The notes: a model not told the origin generated them from the sequence alone. A DNA stretch of 48,353 nt from Atlantibacter sp. RC6 (GCF_014193285.1 NZ_JACHZE010000016.1:1-48353), one strand, 5' to 3'; positions 15,822 through 25,757 are shown, numbered from the stretch's first letter. Made by a program: numbers and translations.

Positions 15822-17174
15822 ATGACGATAAAACCTGTGTACCGACGCACGGTGGCGGCGCTGCTGGTCGCCGTGGCGTTGTGCAGTACCGCAAAGGCGG
15901 CGCAAGAGGATTTTCGCTGGCAAACCGCGCCAACCGAAGCCTTTCAGGCGCAACTGACCATCAAAGAAGCCATCCTGCGCGCCTTCGCGCGCAATCCAAA
16001 AATCGCCCAGGCCTCGGCGCAAATCCAGGTCGGCAAAGCCAATCTCTCCGAAGCGGAAAGCGCGTGGTTTCCGCAAATTGCGCTCACCGGCAACGCCGGG
16101 CGTTCGCACCGTACCGACTCCGCGGGGTCGCTGAACAGCAACGCGGCGGCGGGCATCAACCTGAAACAGTTGCTGTGGGACTTCGGGAAAACCGGCGGCA
16201 GCATCGACGAGCAGGAAAATCTTTCAACTGCTTATCAGTACGACCTGTACACCACCCTGAATCAGGTCGGCATGGAAACCCTGCAATCCTATTTGCAGGT
16301 CAAGCGCTACCAGGCGCTGGCGAAAGCGGCGGAACGCAACCGCAGTTCGCTGGAATCGGTGCGCGAGATGGCGAAGTTGCGCGCCGGGGCGGGGCTCAGT
16401 TCCCAGTCCGACGTATTGCAGGCCAGCACGCGCATTGCCGCCATGAACGCCACCTATGAACAATACCAGGCGCAGATGCGTTCGGCGCAGGCGTCACTCA
16501 GCGTGCTCACCGGCGTCGTCTCCGACAATCTGCCGGACCTGCCTGACGATTTGATGAAGCAAAAAATCTCGCTCAAGGCCCTGCCTTACGACCAGAACAA
16601 CGCGGTGCGCAGCGCCCAGGCGAAACAGTTGGCCTCGGAAGAGCGCATTCGCCAGGCCAGGGCGCAGCACTACCCGACCATTTCGGTGCAGGCGGGGCGC
16701 ACCCGCTATCAGAACGACAACGGCGACTACTGGGATGACGAAGTGCAACTGGTGGTGGACGCGCCGCTGTATCAGGGCGGCGCGGTAAGCGCCCGGGTGG
16801 ATGCCGCCGAAGGCGATCGGGCCAACGCCCGCGCCCAGGTGGAAGCCAGCAAGCTTGAGGTGAACCAAAAAGCCGCCACCGCCTGGGCGGATTTAACCGG
16901 CGCGCAGCAGCGCCAGCAGGCCGGTGAACTGCAACTGTTAAGCGCAGGCCAGGCGCGCGGGGTTTATCGCGACGAGTACCAGTTAAGCAAGCGCAGCCTG
17001 AATGATTTGCTGAGCGTCGAACAGGACGTATTTTCGGCACAAAGCGCCGCAATTGTCGCCCGCTACGACGCCTGGGATGCCGCCGTGCGTTACGCCGGGG
17101 CGGTAGATAATTTGCTCGATATGTTGGGCATCGAGCGCACCCGTTTAACAGGAGACAGCCTGCCGTCGTTATAG
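15822..17174 (+). CDS. bapB: TolC-family outer-membrane channel of the Bap type I secretion system
   Basis: 450 aa. A Sec signal peptide covers about residues 1-27 (basic start, LLVAVALCSTAKA). The mature protein has the two-fold helical repeat of TolC-type factors, for example LTIKEAILRAFARNPKI..A in the first half and VRSAQAKQLASEERIRQARAQHYPTISVQAGRT in the second. It would trimerise into a barrel and periplasmic tunnel docking on the fusion protein. The ribosome site is AAGGTGG at 15809-15815, 99 bp after bapA. Its position after a giant adhesin and before the exporter marks it as dedicated to that substrate. Salmonella gene naming is applied by analogy. Confidence 0.9.
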   Translation: MTIKPVYRRTVAALLVAVALCSTAKAAQEDFRWQTAPTEAFQAQLTIKEAILRAFARNPKIAQASAQIQVGKANLSEAESAWFPQIALTGNAGRSHRTDSAGSLNSNAAAGINLKQLLWDFGKTGGSIDEQENLSTAYQYDLYTTLNQVGMETLQSYLQVKRYQALAKAAERNRSSLESVREMAKLRAGAGLSSQSDVLQASTRIAAMNATYEQYQAQMRSAQASLSVLTGVVSDNLPDLPDDLMKQKISLKALPYDQNNAVRSAQAKQLASEERIRQARAQHYPTISVQAGRTRYQNDNGDYWDDEVQLVVDAPLYQGGAVSARVDAAEGDRANARAQVEASKLEVNQKAATAWADLTGAQQRQQAGELQLLSAGQARGVYRDEYQLSKRSLNDLLSVEQDVFSAQSAAIVARYDAWDAAVRYAGAVDNLLDMLGIERTRLTGDSLPSL

Positions 17175-17197
17175 GCAGCGCTTGTGAAGGAGTCAGT

Positions 17198-19330
17198 ATG
17201 GAACAGCCCGATACCGCAAGCTGGGTAGCCGCGATGACCCGCGCCGCTGGCCGCTTTGGCCTGACCAGCGACGCGCCCGCCGTCCGCCAGCAGATGCGCT
17301 GGTTTGAAAATCTGCCGTTATCCCAGCGTCTTTCCCGCATGGCGGGGCTAATGGGATTACAAATTCAAATGATACCCCGCGACCGGATGCGCTGGAGCCC
17401 GCAAAACTTGCCGGTGATCGTACCGGGCCAGGATGGCAATCTGGTGCTGATCGAGGCGCTGGACAGCGACGGCCTCGCCAGTTACTGGGTGAGCGACGGC
17501 GGCGATCTGGTGCGGGAAGAGGCGCTGGAGACGCTGCTGGAACGGTTACAGGATCAGGTGGTGATGATTGGCATCGCCGCCCGCAGCCACGACCCGCGGA
17601 TTGATGAGTTCGCCCGGGCCTGGGAGCCGCACTGGTTCTGGCGGCATTTCCGCCACGCCGGACGCAAACTGGCGGAGATCTCGCTGGCATCGGTGGTGGG
17701 CAATGTGCTGGCGCTGGCAGGGATCCTGTTTTCTATGCAGGTTTACGACCGGGTGATCCCGGCGCAATCCTTTCCAACCCTGTGGGTGCTGTTTTTCGGC
17801 GTGCTGATGGCGGCGCTGCTGGAGTTCTTTATCCGCCTGGCGCGCACTCACGTGTCGGACATTATGGGTAAGCATATCGATCTTCAGGTCTCGTCGCTGT
17901 TTTTCGCCAGGGCGATGGCGATCAAAAACGACGCCCGCCCGAAATCCACCGGCTCCTTTATTTCCCAGTTGCGGGAAATCGATCAGGTGCGCGAACTGCT
18001 GACCTCCACCACCGTAGGGGCGGCGATGGATATTCCGTTTGTGCTGCTGTTCCTCGCCATTATGGCGCTGGTGGGCGGGCCGCTGGTGGCGATCCCGTTA
18101 CTGGCGATCCCGCTGATCGTGATCCCCGGGATTCTGATCCAGTGGCCGATGGCGAAGCTCGCCAAAGAGGGGATGCGCGAAAGCGCGATCCGCAACGCGG
18201 TGCTGGTGGAATCCATCGAAGGGGTGGAGGACATCAAGGCACTCCAGGCGGAACCGTACTTTCAACGCCAGTGGGAACACACCCACCACGTGGGGGCCAG
18301 CATCGGCATGAAGCAGCGCATCTGGGGCGCGCGCCTGAGCGGCTGGGCCTCTACCGTGCAGCAAATCACCTACGCCGGAATGCTGGTATTCGGCAGCTAT
18401 CTGGTGCTCGACGGGCAAATCACCACCGGGACGCTGGTGGCGTGCAGCCTGCTCTCGTCGCGCACCCTCGCGCCGCTGATGCAGTTGACCATGGTGTTTT
18501 CCCGCTGGCAGCACGCCAAAACCGCCATCAACGGGCTGAATGAACTGTTGAAGAAACCGCTGGATCGCGAAGCCTCGCGCAAGATGGCGCACTGCCCGGT
18601 ACTGGCGGGGCATTACCAGTTCCAGAACGCGCAATACAGCTACGACGAAGAAAAGGGCGATCGCGCGTTGTCCATTGGCAAGCTGGAGATCAAGCCCGGC
18701 GAGCGGGTGGCGATCCTCGGCAAAGTCGGCGCAGGGAAATCGACGTTGCTGAAGCTGCTCAGCGGCCAGGCGCAACCGGGTAAAGGCAAAGTGATTATCG
18801 ATGGCGTCGATCTGGCGCATATCGATCCTAATGATGTACGCCGCCAGGTGGGCTATCTGTCGCAGGATTCCCGGCTGTTTTTCGGCACCCTGCGCCAGAA
18901 CCTGATGCTCGGCCACCCCCATGCCACTGAGGCGGAGCTGTTGCAGGCGCTGCGCATCAGCGGGGCGCTGGGCATGGTGCAGCAGGACGCCGCCAGCCTT
19001 GACCGGCTGATCAATGAAGGCGGGCGCGGGCTGTCCGGCGGCCAGCGCCAAATGGTGCTGTTGAGCCGCCTGATTGTGCGCAATCCACAAATTGTGTTGA
19101 TGGACGAGCCGACGGCCAATATGGATGAACAGCTGGAAAATTTGATTATCCGCCAACTGCACCAGTGGCTGACGGGCCGCACGCTGGTACTGGTGACCCA
19201 TCGCCCGGCGCTGCTGGCGCTGGTGGACCGGGTGATCGTGATGGATAACGGTCAGGTGGTGGCGGACGGGCCGCGTGATGAAATCCTCAAAACCGCCCAG
19301 CGTAACAGCAACGTGGCGTCCATCGCTTAA
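17198..19330 (+). CDS. bapC: ABC exporter of the Bap type I secretion system
   Basis: 710 aa. Residues 1-130 form a C39-like domain without a catalytic Cys at the expected place, so it should bind substrate rather than cut it. Membrane segments cover about 160-440. The ATPase has Walker A GKVGAGKST near 508-516, signature LSGGQRQ near 611, Walker B IVLMDEP near 633-640 and the H-loop VTHR near 666. This arrangement is that of LapB/LssB-type exporters of giant adhesins. It follows bapB by 23 bp with a GAAGGAG ribosome site and precedes bapD by 9 bp, so the three are one operon. It energises one-step export across both membranes. Confidence 0.93.
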   Translation: MEQPDTASWVAAMTRAAGRFGLTSDAPAVRQQMRWFENLPLSQRLSRMAGLMGLQIQMIPRDRMRWSPQNLPVIVPGQDGNLVLIEALDSDGLASYWVSDGGDLVREEALETLLERLQDQVVMIGIAARSHDPRIDEFARAWEPHWFWRHFRHAGRKLAEISLASVVGNVLALAGILFSMQVYDRVIPAQSFPTLWVLFFGVLMAALLEFFIRLARTHVSDIMGKHIDLQVSSLFFARAMAIKNDARPKSTGSFISQLREIDQVRELLTSTTVGAAMDIPFVLLFLAIMALVGGPLVAIPLLAIPLIVIPGILIQWPMAKLAKEGMRESAIRNAVLVESIEGVEDIKALQAEPYFQRQWEHTHHVGASIGMKQRIWGARLSGWASTVQQITYAGMLVFGSYLVLDGQITTGTLVACSLLSSRTLAPLMQLTMVFSRWQHAKTAINGLNELLKKPLDREASRKMAHCPVLAGHYQFQNAQYSYDEEKGDRALSIGKLEIKPGERVAILGKVGAGKSTLLKLLSGQAQPGKGKVIIDGVDLAHIDPNDVRRQVGYLSQDSRLFFGTLRQNLMLGHPHATEAELLQALRISGALGMVQQDAASLDRLINEGGRGLSGGQRQMVLLSRLIVRNPQIVLMDEPTANMDEQLENLIIRQLHQWLTGRTLVLVTHRPALLALVDRVIVMDNGQVVADGPRDEILKTAQRNSNVASIA

Positions 19331-19339
19331 GGAGACAGG

Positions 19340-20509
19340 ATGAGTCAACTTACTCTTGAGGAAGATCTGGCGCGTCAGGGACGCTTTTATTCGTCGGTGA
19401 TCTGGTTGTCGCTGATCGGGCTGGTGGTGTTTTTTGCCTGGGCGTGGTTCGCCATGCTGGATGAAGTGACCGTCGGAACCGGTAAAGTCACGCCCTCCAG
19501 CCATGCGCAGGTGATTGAAAGCCTCGACGGCGGGATCGTTAACGCGCTGCTGGTGCAGGAAGGGGATATTGTCGAGCAGGGCCAGATGCTGGCGCGGCTT
19601 GACCCGACGCGTTTTCAGTCCAACTACGGCGAAGCGGCGGCGCGGGCCAGGGCGTTGCGGGCCTCCAGCGAGCGGCTGCGCGCCGAGCTTACCGGCGAAC
19701 CGCTGAAATTCAGCGCGGAGTCGATGCGCGAGCCGAACCTGGTGGCGCGTGAACGCCAGCTGTATGAATCGCGGCGACGTAATCTCAACGAGACGGTCTC
19801 TAACCTGCAAAAAACGCTGGAGCTGATTAACGCTGAAATCCGCATGACCCAACCGCTGGTAGCGAAAGGGGCGGCGGGGCAGGTGGAAGTCATCCGCCTG
19901 CAACGCCAGGTCGCGGAGCTGCGCGGCAAGATCGACGAAGCGCGTAACCAGTATGCGGTGCGCGCCAGGGAGGAGCAGGTGAAGAACGACGCCGATCTGG
20001 ATGCGCAGATCCAGGCGATGGCCGGTAAAGCCGATCAGCTGGATCGCGCCACGCTCTATTCGCCGGTGCGCGGGGTGGTAAAAGATATCCAGGTGACCAC
20101 CGTGGGTGGCGTGCTCCAGCCGGGCGGTAAACTGATGGAGATCGTGCCGCTGGAGGACAAACTGCTGATTGAAACGCGCATCAACCCGCGTGATATCGCC
20201 TATATCCGCCCCGGCCTGCCTGCGACGGTCAAAGTGACGGCTTATGATTCATCCATCTACGGCAATCTCGACGGCAGAGTCGAAGTGGTATCGCCGGATA
20301 CCATTCAGGATGAGGTACAGCGCGACCAGTTTTATTACCGGGTGTATGTACGCACCGACCACGCGGAGCTGGAGAACCGCAGCGGCAAACGCTTCCCGAT
20401 TTTGCCGGGGATGGTAGCGAGCGTGGAGATTAAGACCGGTCAGAAAACGGTGCTCGATTACTTAATCAAGCCGTTGAATAAGGTAAAGGAGGCGCTAAGA
20501 GAGCGGTAA
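19340..20509 (+). CDS. bapD: HlyD-family membrane-fusion protein of the Bap secretion system
   Basis: 389 aa. A short cytosolic N-terminus is followed by one membrane anchor (about residues 18-40), a lipoyl-like half domain (VIESLDGGIVNALLVQEGDIVEQGQML), a long periplasmic helical hairpin (about 95-225), the second lipoyl half (ATLYSPVRGVVKDI) and a C-terminal beta domain. It links the inner-membrane exporter to the outer-membrane channel. The ribosome site AAGGAGACAGG begins inside the bapC stop codon. A strong terminator follows. Confidence 0.93.
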   Translation: MSQLTLEEDLARQGRFYSSVIWLSLIGLVVFFAWAWFAMLDEVTVGTGKVTPSSHAQVIESLDGGIVNALLVQEGDIVEQGQMLARLDPTRFQSNYGEAAARARALRASSERLRAELTGEPLKFSAESMREPNLVARERQLYESRRRNLNETVSNLQKTLELINAEIRMTQPLVAKGAAGQVEVIRLQRQVAELRGKIDEARNQYAVRAREEQVKNDADLDAQIQAMAGKADQLDRATLYSPVRGVVKDIQVTTVGGVLQPGGKLMEIVPLEDKLLIETRINPRDIAYIRPGLPATVKVTAYDSSIYGNLDGRVEVVSPDTIQDEVQRDQFYYRVYVRTDHAELENRSGKRFPILPGMVASVEIKTGQKTVLDYLIKPLNKVKEALRER

Positions 20510-20513
20510 TAAA

Positions 20514-20537
20514 AATCCCAACCGCAGGGTTGGGATT
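20514..20537. terminator. Bidirectional terminator between bapD and smpB
   Basis: AATCCCAACC (20514-20523) pairs perfectly with GGTTGGGATT (20528-20537) around GCAG, with A/T-rich flanks. It separates the convergent bap operon and smpB. Confidence 0.85.
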
Positions 20538-20545
20538 TGAAAGAA

Positions 20546-21028
20546 TTAGCGGCCCGCGTTTTTCATAATGCGGGCTTTATCCACCTGCCACTCACGCTCT
20601 TTAACATCCGAGCGCTTGTCGTGCTGTTTCTTACCTTTCGCCACGCCGATTTTGACTTTGCACCAGGCGTTCTTCCAGTACAGCGACAGGGCAACCACGG
20701 TGTAACCTTCGCGGTTGATGCGGCCATACAGATTGTCGAGTTCGCGCTGATTCAGCAGCAGCTTACGGGTACGAGTGGGGTCGCAGACCACGTGCGTGGA
20801 GGCGACGTTAAGTGGGGTAAAGTTGGCGCCGAACAGATAGGCTTCGCCATCTTTTAAGATGACGTAACTGTCGCCGATATTGGCTTTTCCAGCGCGTAAG
20901 GATTTTACTTCCCAGCCCTGAAGGGCGAGGCCTGCTTCAAATTCGTCTTCGATAAAGTATTCGTGACGGGCGCGTTTGTTGAGCGCGATGGTGGCAGAAC
21001 CCGGTTTGTGTGCTTTTTTCTTCGTCAT
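20546..21028 (-). CDS. smpB: SsrA-binding protein SmpB
   Basis: 160 aa starting [25 protein letters not shown], matching E. coli SmpB; an upstream in-frame Met at 21076 lies outside the homologous region. The body contains the conserved [19 protein letters not shown] and a basic C-terminal tail ([12 protein letters not shown]) that reads the empty mRNA channel. SmpB binds the tRNA-like part of tmRNA and is required for trans-translation. In E. coli smpB directly precedes ssrA; here the 17.5-kb bap locus lies between them. Confidence 0.97.
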   Translation of the reverse strand: MTKKKAHKPGSATIALNKRARHEYFIEDEFEAGLALQGWEVKSLRAGKANIGDSYVILKDGEAYLFGANFTPLNVASTHVVCDPTRTRKLLLNQRELDNLYGRINREGYTVVALSLYWKNAWCKVKIGVAKGKKQHDKRSDVKEREWQVDKARIMKNAGR

Positions 21029-21179
21029 AATGGCACTCAGTATACGTAATCCGACCTTAAAAAACACCCCATCCACAGGGGCAGAAAGCCGTTATAGTAG
21101 CACGTCTTAGGCGGGAGAGTTTTTGTTTCACCCGGGATAAATGCTATTCTTGGCAGGTTGCAGAACGACAGGAAACGCT

Positions 21180-21617
21180 ATGCCTCAGATTAGCCGCACT
21201 GCCCTGGTGCCATACAGCGCCGAGCAGATGTACCAATTAGTGAATGATGTGAAATCCTATCCGGAATTTTTACCGGGCTGCGTGGGCAGCCGGGTGCTTG
21301 AATCCTCCGCAACGCAAATGACAGCGGCGGTGGAAGTCTCGAAAGCCGGGATCAGTAAAACGTTCACCACCCGCAATACCCTGACCAGCAACCAGAGCAT
21401 TTTGATGCATCTGGTGGATGGGCCGTTTAAGCGCCTGATGGGCGGCTGGAAGTTTACCCCGCTCAGCCCGGAAGCGTGCCGCATTGAGTTCCAGCTTGAT
21501 TTTGAGTTCACCAGCAAGCTGATCGAACTTGCGTTTGGCCGGGTGTTTAAAGAGCTGGCAGGCAGTATGGTTCAGGCGTTCTCGGCACGGGCGAAAGAGG
21601 TTTACAGTGCCAGCTAA
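21180..21617 (+). CDS. ratA: RatA, START-like/coenzyme Q-binding family protein
   Basis: 145 aa starting [24 protein letters not shown] with AGGAA upstream; a longer in-frame start at 21141 is less likely. It has the polyketide cyclase/START fold ([30 protein letters not shown]). E. coli RatA was described as a toxin blocking 70S assembly; related proteins such as yeast Coq10 bind ubiquinone, so its physiological role is debated. It overlaps ratB by 11 bp. Confidence 0.95.
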   Translation: MPQISRTALVPYSAEQMYQLVNDVKSYPEFLPGCVGSRVLESSATQMTAAVEVSKAGISKTFTTRNTLTSNQSILMHLVDGPFKRLMGGWKFTPLSPEACRIEFQLDFEFTSKLIELAFGRVFKELAGSMVQAFSARAKEVYSAS

Positions 21618-21897
21618 GATCGCGGTTGAAGTGGCCTACGCGCTGCCGGAAAAGCAGTATCTGCGGCGCGTGACGCTGGAAGAGGGCGCAACGGTCGAGC
21701 AGGCGATCCACGCCTCGGGCCTGTTGGCGCTGCGTACCGATATCGATCTGGCGAAAAATAAGGTGGGGATTTACAGCAGGCCAGTAAAGCTCACCGACGT
21801 GCTGTCCGATGGCGATCGGGTGGAGATCTACCGGCCATTAATCGCTGACCCGAAAGAGTTGCGCCGCCAGCGCGCGGAAAAAACGGCGAAGAAGTGA
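21607..21897 (+). CDS. ratB: RatB, RnfH/UPF0125-family beta-grasp protein
   Basis: 96 aa from GTG at 21607 ([21 protein letters not shown]), the E. coli length, overlapping the ratA stop. It has a ubiquitin-like beta-grasp pattern ending in [23 protein letters not shown]. It is co-transcribed with ratA; named as its partner in the RatA/RatB pair, but its biochemical role is not established. Confidence 0.93.
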   Translation: MPAKIAVEVAYALPEKQYLRRVTLEEGATVEQAIHASGLLALRTDIDLAKNKVGIYSRPVKLTDVLSDGDRVEIYRPLIADPKELRRQRAEKTAKK

Positions 21898-21902
21898 CGC
21901 CA

Positions 21903-22406
21903 TCATTTTTTCACTAATGCGTTGAGCCGTGTGGCGGCGTTTTTATAAGGCGACGCCGTATTGAACTGGATCATACGGCCGCGCGTCCAGGTGTTGTACC
22001 AGGGGATACCATACAGCGCGTCGTCACTGTAGCTTTCCACCAGCTCAAGTAGCTTGCGGTGGGTATCGGCATGCTTTTCAAGTAATGCCGACCAGCAAGT
22101 AATAGAGGCGTAATCGGCATAGTATTTTTGCGCCAGTTTGCCTAATTCGTTCCATTTATAACCGCTGGCCGGAAAATCGATATTTTGCCCGGCGCGTTCC
22201 TGCTGATGCCAGTACAGCACCTGTTCTCCCCAGCCGATGAGATAACTTACCAGATTCGCCACGCTCATTTGCGTGCCGCTGACGTGACCGTCGAGCTGCG
22301 TGATATAAGCTTGTTCGGCGGGAACGAGGCTGAGTTTTTTTTGTAACGCATCCCAGTTTTTAGTCATCGCCGCCAGCAGCTGTTTTTTATTTTCAGGTAT
22401 TGACAC
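21903..22406 (-). CDS. ClbS/DfsB-family four-helix bundle protein (DUF1706)
   Basis: 167 aa from GTG at 22404-22406, giving the family's usual start SIPENKKQLLAAM. The in-frame ATG at 22442 lies inside the bamE terminator stem and is rejected. Recognisable family blocks are ANLVSYLIGWGEQVLYWHQ, a GYKWNELGKLAQKYY segment and a C-terminal WTRGRMIQFNTASPYKNA. ClbS is a cyclopropane hydrolase that protects colibactin producers from their own toxin; most DfsB members have no known substrate. The gene fills the ratB-bamE gap, where E. coli K-12 has none, and ends convergently 5 bp from ratB. No colibactin genes are in the window. Confidence 0.85.
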   Translation of the reverse strand: MSIPENKKQLLAAMTKNWDALQKKLSLVPAEQAYITQLDGHVSGTQMSVANLVSYLIGWGEQVLYWHQQERAGQNIDFPASGYKWNELGKLAQKYYADYASITCWSALLEKHADTHRKLLELVESYSDDALYGIPWYNTWTRGRMIQFNTASPYKNAATRLNALVKK

Positions 22407-22423
22407 GCTATTTACCCCATAAA

Positions 22424-22447
22424 AAAAGGTGCCAGGTGGCACCTTTT
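22424..22447 (-). terminator. bamE terminator
   Basis: AAAAGGTGCC (22424-22433) pairs with GGCACCTTTT (22438-22447), loop AGGT, followed leftward by a T-run. It separates bamE from the ClbS/DfsB gene. Confidence 0.88.
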
Positions 22448-22454
22448 GAACGCG

Positions 22455-22793
22455 TTATTTGATGAGCGCGGGTTTGTTATCAATGTTAGTCAGCACGCCG
22501 CTGCTGTTGAAGGTCAGCGTCAGCGTTTGCTGCGTGACGCTTTCGTGCCCCGGTTGCTGGCGGAACACGTAGAACCAGGTATTGGTGCCGAACGGGTCGC
22601 TCATCATTGGGGTGCCCAGTGCATACGCAACCTGCTGTTGTGTCATCCCGACGCGGATTTTCGATACGTCGTTAGTGGTCAGGTAGTTGCCCTGGTTGAT
22701 GTCCGGGCGGTACACCACTCGCTCCAGCGTGGAACAACCAGCGGTCAGCATCAGAAGGGCCGCCGCAGCAGCAGTCAGCGTTTTACAGCGCAT
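22455..22793 (-). CDS. bamE: BamE, outer-membrane protein assembly lipoprotein
   Basis: 112 aa starting [11 protein letters not shown], with a lipobox LTAGC at Cys20. An alternative ATG two codons upstream (22799) has better spacing from AAGGA. The mature part nearly matches E. coli BamE ([32 protein letters not shown]). BamE is a periplasm-facing lipoprotein of the BAM complex that stabilises BamA-BamD and binds phosphatidylglycerol. Confidence 0.97.
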   Translation of the reverse strand: MRCKTLTAAAAALLMLTAGCSTLERVVYRPDINQGNYLTTNDVSKIRVGMTQQQVAYALGTPMMSDPFGTNTWFYVFRQQPGHESVTQQTLTLTFNSSGVLTNIDNKPALIK

Positions 22794-22975
22794 AGTCATG
22801 TGATTCCTTTTCGGGCCCGAGCAGTCTGTGGCTCATGGATAATTTGCCGATAATAATAAACCTTCAGCCAGTTTAAAACCTTAGGCGCTTCAGTATGACC
22901 GCGAGAGTGGAAAAAAGTTGGTGAAAAGTCGCTATAACGGATTTTCACCGGGGGAGTTGGTGGTAATTTAACCAA

Positions 22976-23000
22976 CGGTGCGCGAAAGCTTCGCGCACCG
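22976..23000 (-). terminator. recN terminator
   Basis: CGGTGCGCGAA (22976-22986) pairs perfectly with TTCGCGCACCG (22990-23000) around a 3-nt loop, just past the recN stop. The leftward T-tract is weak (TTGGTTAAATT), but the stem is very stable. Confidence 0.75.
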
Positions 23001-23011
23001 CCGGGAAATCA

Positions 23012-24673
23012 TCAGGCCGCTAACAGTTCGCGGGCATTGGCCAGGGTATTGCGAGTCACTTCGCTACCCCCCAGTAAACGGGCCAGCTCCTGCAGGCGAG
23101 CGCGCTTGTCCAGCGGCTGCATGTGGGTTTCCGTCATTGCGCCATCGGTCTCTTTGCTGACAAAGAAGTGTTGATGCCCACAGCCCGCCACTTGCGGCAG
23201 GTGAGTCACGCACATAACCTGGGTGGATTCGCCAAGCTGACGCAGCATTTTGCCGACAATCGCCGCCGTCGGGCCGCTGATACCTACGTCCACTTCGTCG
23301 AAAATCAGCGCCGGGGTTTCCATCTTACGGGCGGTGATCACCTGAATCGCCAGCGCGATGCGGGAGAGCTCGCCGCCGGACGCCACTTTCGCCAGCGGCT
23401 GCAACGGCTGGCCCGGGTTGGTGGTGACGCGGAAATCAATCCGGTCAGCGCCATCGGCGGTGAGGTGATTTTCTTCAAACGCCACCTCAATGTTTAAACG
23501 ACCATGCGGCATAGAAAGTAAGTGCATACTTTCGGTAATCAACTGGCTCAGCTCGTTGGCATAAACGCGGCGGCTGTCATGCAGTTTTTTAGCGGTTTCC
23601 AGCGCCAGCTTGTGATGTACGGCCACCGCTTCCGTTAAGGCCTCCAGCGAATCGGCCTGGCCATCAAGCAACGCTTGTTCATCCAGCAGGCTTTGATGGA
23701 ACGCAGGCAGCGCTTCCGGCGCGATACGGTGCTTGCGCGCCAGGTTAATTTGCCGGGAGAGGCGCTGCTCCAGTTCATACAGACGGTTGGGGTCCATATC
23801 CAGACGATCACAGTAATGGCGCAGTTCATCGCCGGCTTCCGTAAGCTGGATTGCCGCTTCTTCCAGCATATCCAGCACGCTGGACAGCTTTTCATCCATA
23901 CCGGCCAGTTCGGCGAGCAACTGGCGGGCCGAGTAAAGCTGGCTTTGAATATTGGCGTCTTCGCCATCGGCAATCAGCTGTAACGCCTGCTGCCCGGAAG
24001 AGAGCAACTGGCCGCTATTGGCCAGTCGTTTGTATTCGGCATCGATCTGCTCGTATTCGCCCGGCTGTGGGGAGAATTCATTAAGCTCTTTTAGCTGGTA
24101 TTGCAGCAGTTCGGCGCGCGCGGCGCGATCCTGGCTCTGCTGCTGGTGAGCCGCCAGATCGCGGCAGCTTTGATGCCACTGGCGATAGTGCTGGGCCATT
24201 TGCTGAGTAAGCGCATGCTCACCGGCGTAGCCATCCAGCAAGGTGCGTTGGTGTTCAGGCTTAAGCAGCAATTGATGCGCGTGCTGGCCGTGGATTTGAA
24301 TCAGCAACTGACCCAGCTCGCGCAGCTGTGACAACGGGACCGCAGTGCCGTTAATAAAACCGCGTGAACGCCCATCGCTGCTGATCACGCGGCGAAGCAG
24401 GCACTCACTTCCGTCTTCAAGCTGGTTTTCTTCCAGCCAGCGCAGGGCGGCGGGGGTATCTTTTAACGAGAAACGGGCGCAGAGATCGGCACGGGAAGCG
24501 CCAGCGCGCACCATATCGGCTTCGGCGCGTCCGCCCAGGCACAGGCCGAGCGCGTCAATCGCGATGGATTTACCCGCCCCGGTTTCACCGGTAATGGCGG
24601 TCATCCCGCCGTGAAAGTCGATTTCAAGTTCACGAACAATAGCGAAATTGCTGATGGTCAGTTGTGCCAGCAT
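23012..24673 (-). CDS. recN: DNA repair protein RecN (SMC-like ATPase)
   Basis: 553 aa, as in E. coli. Walker A GETGAGKS at 29-36, a long central coiled coil (about 150-380), then the SMC signature [13 protein letters not shown] and Walker [14 protein letters not shown]. RecN joins and holds DNA ends during double-strand-break repair with RecA. Multiple LexA boxes precede it, in keeping with its strong SOS induction. The C-terminal ANARELLAA resembles the ssrA-type LAA end that makes E. coli RecN a ClpXP substrate. Confidence 0.97.
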   Translation of the reverse strand: MLAQLTISNFAIVRELEIDFHGGMTAITGETGAGKSIAIDALGLCLGGRAEADMVRAGASRADLCARFSLKDTPAALRWLEENQLEDGSECLLRRVISSDGRSRGFINGTAVPLSQLRELGQLLIQIHGQHAHQLLLKPEHQRTLLDGYAGEHALTQQMAQHYRQWHQSCRDLAAHQQQSQDRAARAELLQYQLKELNEFSPQPGEYEQIDAEYKRLANSGQLLSSGQQALQLIADGEDANIQSQLYSARQLLAELAGMDEKLSSVLDMLEEAAIQLTEAGDELRHYCDRLDMDPNRLYELEQRLSRQINLARKHRIAPEALPAFHQSLLDEQALLDGQADSLEALTEAVAVHHKLALETAKKLHDSRRVYANELSQLITESMHLLSMPHGRLNIEVAFEENHLTADGADRIDFRVTTNPGQPLQPLAKVASGGELSRIALAIQVITARKMETPALIFDEVDVGISGPTAAIVGKMLRQLGESTQVMCVTHLPQVAGCGHQHFFVSKETDGAMTETHMQPLDKRARLQELARLLGGSEVTRNTLANARELLAA

Positions 24674-24683
24674 AACCGCTTTC

Positions 24684-24739
24684 CTGTATAAAAGAACATT
24701 GCTGTTTATGCATACAGTATATACTGGTTCCTTATACAG
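24684..24739. promoter_or_regulatory. recN LexA boxes (two good, one imperfect)
   Basis: CTG-N10-CAG occurs at 24702-24717 and 24724-24739. A third, imperfect site (CTG-N10-CAT) lies at 24684-24699, next to the start codon. This mirrors the multi-box recN operator of E. coli and predicts tight repression with strong damage induction. Confidence 0.85.
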
Positions 24740-24758
24740 TAAAGAGGGGAGTGCGGTT

Positions 24759-25637
24759 TCAGAATAATTTTTTTGACCACCCCAGCTTGGAGCTTAGCGT
24801 GTTGAAATAGCTGTAATCTTTAGGATGGATAAGATTCAGGTGATAGTCGCAGCGGCGGATTAACACGTCCTCGCCTTCCTGGATCGGCAGGGCGATTTGG
24901 CTGTCGCAGCTCACCTCCAGATCGCTGCTGATATGTGAAAAGCGCAGCCGAATGGTGCTGCTGCTGTTAATCACCAGCGGGCGCGCGGAAAGCGTATGCG
25001 GGAACATCGGCACCAGGGTGATTGCGTCCAGCGAGGGGGTCAGAATCGGCCCGCCGGCGGAAAGCGAGTAGGCGGTTGAACCGGTCGGCGTAGAGATAAT
25101 TAACCCGTCGGAGCGCTGAGAAAAGGCGAATTTCTCGTCAATATAGACTTCAAACTCAATCATATGGGCGACTTTTCCCGGGTGCAGCACCACCTCGTTG
25201 ATGGCAGTGCTGATGCGCTTCTGGCAATCCTGCTGGCACACCTGGGTTTCCAGCAAAAAGCGTTTTTCAGCGATATAGTGCCCTTCGAGCACGTCGGCCA
25301 ACTGCTGCTGGGCGTTGTCAGGATCGAGGTCGGTGAGGAAGCCGAGATTGCCACGGTTGATGCCGATGACTTTGATGTCGTAACGCGCCAGCACCCGCGC
25401 TGCGCCCAGCATATTGCCATCTCCGCCCACCACCACGGCTAAATCCGCCTGTTGGCCTATTTCCGCCAGTGTGCCGGTTTTGACGCCTTTAAGCTTGAGC
25501 TCATGCGCGATTTGTTGCTCAATAATGACTTCATAGCCTTTTTCACTAAGCCATCGCCAGAGCATTTCATGCGTGGTGAGCGCGGTTGGGTGACGGGGAT
25601 GCCCAACAATACCAATGCAATTGAAATGTTTATTCAT
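24759..25637 (-). CDS. nadK: NAD kinase
   Basis: 292 aa. It carries the diacylglycerol-kinase-like GGDGN motif at 71-75 (Asp73 catalytic) and the conserved downstream block [21 protein letters not shown]. It phosphorylates NAD+ to NADP+ using ATP and is the main source of cellular NADP. Divergent from grpE, as in E. coli. Confidence 0.98.
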   Translation of the reverse strand: MNKHFNCIGIVGHPRHPTALTTHEMLWRWLSEKGYEVIIEQQIAHELKLKGVKTGTLAEIGQQADLAVVVGGDGNMLGAARVLARYDIKVIGINRGNLGFLTDLDPDNAQQQLADVLEGHYIAEKRFLLETQVCQQDCQKRISTAINEVVLHPGKVAHMIEFEVYIDEKFAFSQRSDGLIISTPTGSTAYSLSAGGPILTPSLDAITLVPMFPHTLSARPLVINSSSTIRLRFSHISSDLEVSCDSQIALPIQEGEDVLIRRCDYHLNLIHPKDYSYFNTLSSKLGWSKKLF

Positions 25638-25685
25638 TTTCTGGTGATCCTTTGTGATTTAGCCTGCGACAATCTGCCCGGTTCC

Positions 25686-25713
25686 CTTGAAACCCGTAAA
25701 CTGATCCCCATAA
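25686..25713 (+). promoter_or_regulatory. Sigma-32 (heat-shock) promoter of grpE
   Basis: CTTGAAA (25686-25692), a 13-bp spacer and CCCCATAA (25706-25713) fit the sigma-32 consensus and lie 44 bp upstream of the grpE start. Confidence 0.88.
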
Positions 25714-25757
25714 TAAGCGAACCAGCGAGTTGAATGCTAAGAAACGCGGAGAATTTC

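Noticed and set aside
18098..19903. A 601-codon minus-strand frame over bapC-bapD
   Set aside because: It is antisense to two well-supported secretion genes, His/Gln/Arg-rich and without recognisable domains.
22407..22442. ATG start for the ClbS/DfsB-family gene
   Set aside because: It lies within the bamE terminator stem; the GTG at 22406 matches the family N-terminus.
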